DNA of 64,000 nt from Cystobacter fuscus DSM 2262 (GTDB lineage Bacteria; Myxococcota; Myxococcia; Myxococcales; Myxococcaceae). Under the pieces are notes generated by a model that was given only the letters and a program-made list of their open reading frames with translations, made no database searches and had not been told where the DNA came from. Below, one piece after another: positions 59,063-64,000 of this stretch. Each line of letters begins with the position of its first letter. Position 1 is the stretch's first letter. The stretch covers positions 310,001 to 374,000 of the forward strand of contig NZ_ANAH02000011.1 of NCBI RefSeq assembly GCF_000335475.2. Reading direction: 5' to 3'. The translations under genes were made by a program, and so were the position numbers.

Positions 59063-59689
59063 TCAGCGCGTCTGGCGCCGGTGTACGCCCTGCTCGCTCA
59101 ACTTCCGGGCGAGGTCGCGCGCGGCCTCGAGCTCGAAGGGTTTGCGGATCCACAGCAGATCCGAGCGGCCCACGCGCTGGGCGACTTCATCCCGGGAGAT
59201 GTCGGAGAAGGCACTGCAGATGGCCACCTCCAGCCGGGGGTCCTTCTCCAGCATGTGCAGGATGGTCTCCAGCCCGTCCCAGCCGGGCGGCATGCGCATG
59301 TCGACGAGGGCGAACGTGTAGGGCCGGTCCTCCTCCAGGGCGCTGATGACCTTCTGGTAGCCCTCCATGCCCTGCGAGGCGGTGTCGATGGCGAAGCCCG
59401 CGTCCGCGGGCGCGGCGGGCGGGGTGGCCCCGAAGAGCTTCTTCTCCAGGTGATCCAACGACGAGGGGGCGGTGCGGGTCCCCAGCACCCGGCGCCAGAC
59501 CTTGAGGATGGCCGGGTCATCGTCGACCACCAGGATGCGCCGCTGGCCCTGCCCCTCGGTCCTGGGCCCGCTCGACGCGGTCGGCGGACGCACCCCCGCG
59601 CCCGGAAGCCCGGGAGGGGAAGCGGCCATCCAGGATAATGGATCGGGGCGCCAGGGGAGCGGAGCCGTCGGGGTGCTGCTCATCGGCAT
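59063..59689 (-). CDS. Single-domain response regulator (REC) with insertion
   Basis: A 208-residue protein with a disordered N terminus (1-50) and one receiver domain: acidic pair in ILVVDDDPAI (56-58), phosphoacceptor Asp130 in ALVDMRMPPGWDG, and Lys183 in IRKPFE. About 25 extra residues (LDHLEKKLFGATPPAAPADAGF) are inserted after the first helix. It has no output domain, so it probably acts by protein contact. Such insert-bearing receivers usually occur in hybrid kinases or GGDEF proteins. A start at 59629 is also possible. No cognate kinase is adjacent. Confidence 0.85.
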   Translation of the reverse strand: MPMSSTPTAPLPWRPDPLSWMAASPPGLPGAGVRPPTASSGPRTEGQGQRRILVVDDDPAILKVWRRVLGTRTAPSSLDHLEKKLFGATPPAAPADAGFAIDTASQGMEGYQKVISALEEDRPYTFALVDMRMPPGWDGLETILHMLEKDPRLEVAICSAFSDISRDEVAQRVGRSDLLWIRKPFELEAARDLARKLSEQGVHRRQTR

Positions 59690-59847
59690 TGGGTTGTCCT
59701 CCCAGCCATTCTACGTGGGTCCAGAAAAGGTGGAAGACACCGCTTTCATGCTCCTACTCCTTCCGAGGGGCCGGAGGGCGCTTGCGGTGCCCGTGGTCCG
59801 GGGGAAGGCGCGGAGGCCAGGCGAGCGGTGGAGGTCCAGGTCCTTGC

Positions 59848-60090
59848 TCATGCCTGGCAGATCCTCGTGTTGTTCGAGGAACCCATCTCCAGGCACTTCG
59901 GCCGCGCCTCGTAGCAGTCGAGGCTCGTGGCGCAGCGCCGCACGCACTCCTGCTCGTCCGGGTGGCAGATTTCGGAGTCGAGGCAGTCCTGGTCTTCCCG
60001 GCATGACAGGTCCACCGAGGCGCAGGCCGTCCCCCACAGGCCCAGCGCGCTCAGGGCGACCCTCATCCACGCCATCGTCCGAAGCTGCAT
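59848..60090 (-). CDS. Small Cys-rich lipoprotein
   Basis: An 80-residue lipoprotein (signal ending LWGTAC) with a GGGAGGAAG ribosome site before 60090. The mature part is a dense set of cysteines spaced as in small disulfide-rich modules (SCREDQDCLDSEICHPDEQE, CVRRCATSLDCYEARPKC). Similar Cys-rich stretches occur in many myxobacterial surface proteins. It is divergent from the lipoprotein gene at 60417. The function is unknown. Confidence 0.65.
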   Translation of the reverse strand: MQLRTMAWMRVALSALGLWGTACASVDLSCREDQDCLDSEICHPDEQECVRRCATSLDCYEARPKCLEMGSSNNTRICQA

Positions 60091-60224
60091 GCTCGACTTC
60101 CTCCCGAGGGGCCTCTGTCCGCGGGGCGGACACCTCCGCCGCCCCGTGCACCGGCCGGGTCTTCCGCTTCCCGGTCCCGTTCGCGGTAGCCCGCCGTTCT
60201 CGCATACCTCGCCGCCCAAGTCTT

Positions 60225-60340
60225 CGGGGAATCCCCGGCTGCTCGATTCCCGAGCCGGCTCGGGGAGAAGACAAACATGCCCACGCGGGAAACTTTCCCG
60301 TGGCACGGGCCGGCCACCGCGTCAGCGGATGTGCTGACGC
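60225..60340. promoter_or_regulatory. Cluster of four palindromes upstream of a lipoprotein gene
   Basis: Within 116 bp lie CGGGG-AAT-CCCCG (60225-60237), the perfect palindrome CCCGAGCCGGCTCGGG (60249-60264), CGGGAAACTTTCCCG (60286-60300) and a hairpin GCGTCAGC/GCTGACGC with a 6-nt loop (60319-60340). The gap 60091-60416 holds no gene. The last hairpin lies about 77 bp before the start of the 60417 gene, so it could be part of its leader RNA. Confidence 0.6.
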
Positions 60341-60416
60341 AATGTCCCACTTTGTGCCGTGCCGAACCACATGGAAACCCCGACACCTCTTTTTCCGAGA
60401 ATGGAGAATGCTCTCG

Positions 60417-61334
60417 ATGAATTCGACTCGGATGAGGTGGAACACCGCGCTGTTGTCGGCGGGTCTCGTGCTGGCCTCGTGTGGAGGAACCCTGGAGGAG
60501 GTGGAGTCCGGCGCGTCCGAGACGAGCACGCTCGCCTCGGAGCTGAACTCGCCCATCTACGACCGGGCGCGGGCGTTCGCCGCCGCCAATCCCAAGCGGG
60601 ACGGCGGGACGTGGGACCAGTGGTGTGGCTCGTTGATGGTGCGCTTTGGCCAGCTGCCCGACTCCGCCGTCCGGCCCTCCGCCATCGAGGCCTACCGGGC
60701 CTCGACGATCCTCTCGAGGGACCCCGCGCAGGCGCCCACCGGCGCCTTCCATTGGTGGAACATCGGGGCCTACGGCCATGTCGGCGCCGACCTCAATGGC
60801 GGAGGCTCGACGGTCTTCATGGCCACCCGGAAGCTCGCCCAGTCGTGGGGAGACGCCATCGGCGTCAACAGCGTCTCCGGCTACACGAGCGTGGCGGGTG
60901 CGCAGTACCTCGGCTGGTCCATGGACTACGCGGGGGGCCGGATCGCGGGGGGTGGAACGCCTCCGGGGGGCGGCGGTGGCGGGGGCCTGCCCCAGACGAC
61001 GACCGAGCAGGACGGCATTCCGGGCGTCATCTATTACAAGCGCATCCAGACGGTGGGCCGGCGCGACTTTGGCTATACCGGTCCCATCGATGGCGTGACG
61101 GGGCCCCAGACGGAGAAGGTGCGCGTGAGAATCACCGCGCGCGAGCTGAACAACCGGGGCACGCCCCGCACCTCCGCGCAGGAGGATGGGGTTCCCGGGT
61201 CCATCTACTGGCGCCGCGTCCAGACGGTGGGCCGGAGCTTCGGCTACACCGGTCCCATCGATGGCATCCCCGGCCCGAACACCTACAAGGCCGAGCACAA
61301 GATCGCCGCCTACGCGGTGAACCGGGCCTTCTGA
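60417..61334 (+). CDS. Lipoprotein with CHAP-like domain and two C-terminal repeats
   Basis: A 305-residue lipoprotein (lipobox LASC). Residues about 40-185 contain WDQWCGSLMVRFG with a candidate nucleophile Cys and GAFHWWNIGAYGHVGADL with a candidate His, compatible with a CHAP/NlpC-like amidase. A Gly-rich hinge leads to two homologous repeats (EQDGIPGVIYYKRIQTVG.. FGYTGPIDGVTGPQT and QEDGVPGSIYWRRVQTVG.. FGYTGPIDGIPGPNT) that resemble peptidoglycan-binding modules. It is probably a surface cell-wall hydrolase. The ATG at 60417 has GGAG 10 bp upstream. Confidence 0.7.
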   Translation: MNSTRMRWNTALLSAGLVLASCGGTLEEVESGASETSTLASELNSPIYDRARAFAAANPKRDGGTWDQWCGSLMVRFGQLPDSAVRPSAIEAYRASTILSRDPAQAPTGAFHWWNIGAYGHVGADLNGGGSTVFMATRKLAQSWGDAIGVNSVSGYTSVAGAQYLGWSMDYAGGRIAGGGTPPGGGGGGGLPQTTTEQDGIPGVIYYKRIQTVGRRDFGYTGPIDGVTGPQTEKVRVRITARELNNRGTPRTSAQEDGVPGSIYWRRVQTVGRSFGYTGPIDGIPGPNTYKAEHKIAAYAVNRAF

Positions 61335-61344
61335 CGCACCTTTC

Positions 61345-61374
61345 CCTCCGAGTCCCGCCGGAGGGACTCGGAGG
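61345..61374. terminator. Bidirectional terminator-like hairpin
   Basis: A perfect 12-bp stem (CCTCCGAGTCCC and GGGACTCGGAGG) with a 6-nt loop lies between the stops of the converging lipoprotein and threonine synthase genes. There is no long U tract, but position and strength favour termination on both strands. Confidence 0.75.
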
Positions 61375-61390
61375 CTCCTGGGCGGGGGCT

Positions 61391-62596
61391 CTACAGGGTC
61401 GCGTTCAGCTCCAGGATGGGGAGCTTCGGCGACATCACGTCCGGGTATTTGATGCCCGCGCCGGTGTTGAGCAGGAGCACGCGTTGGCCCGCGTCCAACC
61501 ACCCCTCGCGCAGCAGCTGGCGCGCGGCGCCCACGAGCGCGGCGCCCTCGGGGCAGATGAAGGCGCCCTCCTGGCGGCTGATCTGCTCGAGCCCCCACAG
61601 CGTGTCCGCGTCGGACACGGCCACGCAGGTGCCACCCGTCTCGCGCACCGCCTGGAGCACGAGGAAGTCCCCGAGCGCCTTGGGCACGCGGATGCCCTGC
61701 GCCACCGTGGACGCGTTCTCCCACTTCTCCGAGACGTCCTTGCCCTCGCGGAAGGCCTTCACGATGGGCTGGCAGCCCTCGGCCTGCACGGCGACGAGCT
61801 TGGGAAAGCGCACGCTGTCCGGCAACCAGCCCAGCTCGCGCATCTCCAGGAGGGCCTTGTAGATGCCGATGATGCCCACGCCGCCGCCGGTGGGGTAGAG
61901 GATGACGTCGGGCAGGCTCCAGCCGAGCTGCTCGGCGATCTCGTAGCCCATCGTCTTCTTGCCTTCGATGCGGTAGGGCTCCTTGAGCGTGGCGGCCTCG
62001 AACCAGCCGTGCGCCTTGGCCGAGCGGCCCACGATGGCGCCCGCGTCGGTGATCTGCCCGCGCACCATATAGGCGTGGGCGCCCACGGCCGTGGCCTCCA
62101 GCACGCTCATGGCGGGCGCGTCCGTGGGCATCACCAGGGTGACGGAGATGCCCGCGCGCGCGCCGTAGCTCGCCCAGGCGCCGCCCGCGTTGCCGTTGGT
62201 GGGCATGGCGAGCGCGGTGACGCCCAGCTCCTTGGCCCGGCTCACCCCGGTGGCGGCGCCCCGCGCCTTGAACGAGGCGGTGGGGTTGAGCCCCTCGTCC
62301 TTCAACCACAGGTCGGGCAGGCCCACGGAGGCGCCCAGCCGGGGCAGGGGAAACAGCGGCGTCATGCCCTCGCCGAGCGTGATGAGGTTCTTGTCATCGC
62401 GCAGCGGCAGCAGCTCGCGGTAGCGCCACAGGGAGGACACGCGGCCGGCGAGATTCGCGGGGCGCACCGCGCGGGCGACGGCCTTCAGGTCATAGCGCAC
62501 GAGCAGCGGACCACCGCACGTGCACAGGTTCTGCAGCCGGTCCGCGTCATGGGTCTGGTGGCAGCGCGAGCACTCGAGATGGGAGAGGAAAGACAT
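61391..62596 (-). CDS. thrC: Threonine synthase
   Basis: A 401-residue PLP enzyme converting O-phosphohomoserine to threonine. The N-terminal zinc-ribbon-like cysteines (CSRCHQTH, LCTCGG) mark the shorter archaeal/Gram-positive-type ThrC. The PLP Lys lies in LNPTASFKARG, followed by MPTNGNAGGAWASYGA and the phosphate-binding YPTGGGVGIIG. It ends LNTGAGIKYPDV, as usual. It is cytoplasmic, starts 10 bp before the next gene's end, and may form an operon with the epimerase gene. Confidence 0.93.
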   Translation of the reverse strand: MSFLSHLECSRCHQTHDADRLQNLCTCGGPLLVRYDLKAVARAVRPANLAGRVSSLWRYRELLPLRDDKNLITLGEGMTPLFPLPRLGASVGLPDLWLKDEGLNPTASFKARGAATGVSRAKELGVTALAMPTNGNAGGAWASYGARAGISVTLVMPTDAPAMSVLEATAVGAHAYMVRGQITDAGAIVGRSAKAHGWFEAATLKEPYRIEGKKTMGYEIAEQLGWSLPDVILYPTGGGVGIIGIYKALLEMRELGWLPDSVRFPKLVAVQAEGCQPIVKAFREGKDVSEKWENASTVAQGIRVPKALGDFLVLQAVRETGGTCVAVSDADTLWGLEQISRQEGAFICPEGAALVGAARQLLREGWLDAGQRVLLLNTGAGIKYPDVMSPKLPILELNATL

Positions 62597-62605
62597 GGCC
62601 GTGTC

Positions 62606-63442
62606 TTATTCCCTTCCGGCGCGGATCTCGAACTCGGAAGAGAAGGTGGCTCCGGGGGCCACGCTCAGCAGCCCCTCGCCGGTGCGGAGCGCGCCGCCGG
62701 GCGCCGTCCACGGCTCCACGCAGACGAAGTTGCGGCCCGTGAGCGTCCACACCACCACCGTGGTGAAGCTCTCGCTCCAGGACAACACCACCGGCCGCAG
62801 CCCGGGGCCGCGATGGAGCGTGGTGCCCGGCCGGGAGTGGTCGAGCAGGTGCATGTCCACCTCGGTGCCGGTGAGGTCCAGGCCGGAGAAGGTGGCGGGC
62901 GCCCCGGTGCGGTTGTCCCAGGCGCGCGTGGCGTCCGTGTCGAGCCGCGTGACGGCCTTGTTCGCCTGGGGCACGTGGAAGTACGGGTGGTAGCCCAGGT
63001 GCAGGGGCATGGGCCGGGTGTCGAGGTTCTCGGCGGCGAAGTCCAGGCGCAGCGCGCCGCCCGAGAGCGTCACGGTGAGGCGCGCCTCGAAGCGCCAGGG
63101 AAACTCGCGCAGCGTCTGCTCGGAGTGTCCGAGCACGAGCTCCGCGCGTGCGTTCTCCCGGTGACGCACCTCCCAGGCCAGGTCCCGGGCGAAGCCGTGG
63201 CGGCGCATCGTGTAGTCGCGGCCCTCGGCGGGGTAGGTACCCCCGGCAAGGACTCCGGGAGAGGGGAAGAGCACGGGGATGCCACCCCGGACGTTCTTGC
63301 CGGGGTCCGCCAGGGTGCTCGCGTCGAGGAAGAGCAGTTCCTCCCCTCCGACGGTGAAGCGGCTGACGAGCGCTCCACGTTCCGGGACGATCTCGGCGAC
63401 GCAGTCGCCATCCTTGAGCAGCACCGTGTCCTCCTCCTGCAT
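62606..63442 (-). CDS. Aldose 1-epimerase family protein (galactose-mutarotase-like)
   Basis: A 278-residue beta-sandwich enzyme. The family blocks GIPVLFPSPGVL, MRRHGFARDLAWEV, PLHLGYHPYFHVP (catalytic His) and FVCVEPWTAPGGAL (catalytic Glu) are present. It interconverts anomers of aldoses or hexose-6-phosphates; the substrate is not specified. The ATG at 63442 is chosen, though no strong ribosome site precedes it. It lies 10 bp upstream of thrC on the same strand. Confidence 0.85.
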   Translation of the reverse strand: MQEEDTVLLKDGDCVAEIVPERGALVSRFTVGGEELLFLDASTLADPGKNVRGGIPVLFPSPGVLAGGTYPAEGRDYTMRRHGFARDLAWEVRHRENARAELVLGHSEQTLREFPWRFEARLTVTLSGGALRLDFAAENLDTRPMPLHLGYHPYFHVPQANKAVTRLDTDATRAWDNRTGAPATFSGLDLTGTEVDMHLLDHSRPGTTLHRGPGLRPVVLSWSESFTTVVVWTLTGRNFVCVEPWTAPGGALRTGEGLLSVAPGATFSSEFEIRAGRE

Positions 63443-63533
63443 GGGAGGGCGCGTCCTACCCCAGGTGCCGCGGGGATTCACGGGGCCCGTGGGCCAAGTG
63501 CTTCCCACATGTCAGGACGGTCCAACCGCGGGC

Positions 63534-64000
63534 TCACGACGGGGCGCCTCCGTGGCGGCGCCGGCGCGGCATGAGCTGGGCGGCATGGCGCTCGGGCTCG
63601 CGGTAGAGCGCGTAGAGCCGGCCGACGATGGCCTCCGCCAGGCGCGAGTGGAACCAGGCGGGGCCTCCGAGCCGCTCCTCGGCCTCCGGCGTGAGGCGCA
63701 CGCGCTGGGCGCCCTCGGGCGGCTTGCCCAGGCCCGCGAGTGGATCCTGTCGCGCGAGCAGCTTCGCCACGCCGCGCTCGCCGATGCGGTGGTCGCTCAT
63801 CGTCTCCCCTTCCAGCCCCGGGACGATGACCTTGAGCGAGACGACGGAGTGGTTCGTGGGCGACATGTCCGCCACGAGGATGTCGAAGCCCGCCTGGGTG
63901 AGCTTGCGCACGAGCACGTCGCCGCGTTGCCGGGCGTCGCCGGGGTTCGGGCTGGTGGGCAGCGAGGCGAAGGGCACCCGGCCGCGCTCGGCGAGCACCC
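63534..64000 (-). CDS. YcaO-like protein, C-terminal part, partial
   Basis: The frame runs off the end of the window, so only the last 155 or so residues are visible. The segment VLVRKLTQAGFDILVADMSP, then VVSLKVIVPGLEGETMSDHRIG, resembles the C-terminal portion of YcaO domains (GxDvxvxDxT then VvrvivPGLe). YcaO proteins activate peptide amides with ATP to make azolines or thioamides, or act on ribosomal protein S12. Which class this is depends on sequence outside the window. Confidence 0.5.
   Translation of the reverse strand, partial: VLAERGRVPFASLPTSPNPGDARQRGDVLVRKLTQAGFDILVADMSPTNHSVVSLKVIVPGLEGETMSDHRIGERGVAKLLARQDPLAGLGKPPEGAQRVRLTPEAEERLGGPAWFHSRLAEAIVGRLYALYREPERHAAQLMPRRRRHGGAPS

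Overview
The window is high-GC DNA with very dense, strongly third-position-biased genes. It reads as a chromosomal segment of a myxobacterium (Myxococcota, most likely Cystobacterineae; genus not determinable). Supporting signs are a recognisable MYXO-CTERM sorting tail, a Hanks-type kinase fused to a class III cyclase domain, a 3180-residue TPR protein, many lipoproteins with unknown mature domains, a DUF6600 protein and decayed polymorphic-toxin cassettes. I see no rRNA, tRNA, CRISPR array, transposase or integrase.

Layout. 1-4.9 kb: a partial polytopic membrane protein, a DJ-1/PfpI protein and an NlpC/P60 lipoprotein. 5.1-9.35 kb: two MbnP/MbnH-type pairs (copper-binding lipoprotein plus di-heme enzyme) facing each other, the most coherent unusual locus here. 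9.5-20 kb: kinase/cyclase, YciI, LamB-like porin, DinB, PAS histidine kinase, HSL esterase, and a beta-helix protein cut off from its MYXO-CTERM tail by one in-frame TGA. 20-25.2 kb: a lipoprotein with two SIS domains (GCKR/MurQ-like), a FeeM/LuxI-like acyltransferase, a heme-oxygenase-like protein and a facing LuxR-type regulator. 25.4-36 kb: lipase maturation factor, DUF6600 protein, a rifamycin-phosphotransferase-like enzyme, a gluzincin-like metalloprotease and an SdsA-type alkylsulfatase whose signal peptide lies in another frame.

36-39.7 kb is a less biased accessory patch: a hypothetical lipoprotein/immunity-like pair, a MazF/PemK toxin and an HTH-ImmA/IrrE regulator with an antitoxin-like tail and an 18-bp palindromic operator. 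39.8-53 kb: the giant TPR protein, queC, a VanX-type dipeptidase and a TreS-like enzyme. 53-55.4 kb is a decayed cassette (ABC ATPase remnant, frameshifted SH3/LysM-nuclease toxin, intact immunity-like gene) bracketed by 71-bp identical direct repeats from the 3' end of a tetR gene. 55.3-64 kb: that tetR gene diverging from a flavin monooxygenase over a double operator, a membrane coiled-coil protein, a lone receiver domain, a Cys-rich lipoprotein, a lipoprotein with duplicated repeats behind a cluster of palindromes, threonine synthase, an aldose epimerase and a partial YcaO-like protein.

A short palindromic element around GGTGTCNGACACC recurs between genes across the window. Several genes are disrupted by single-base changes, so sequencing error must be excluded before calling them pseudogenes.
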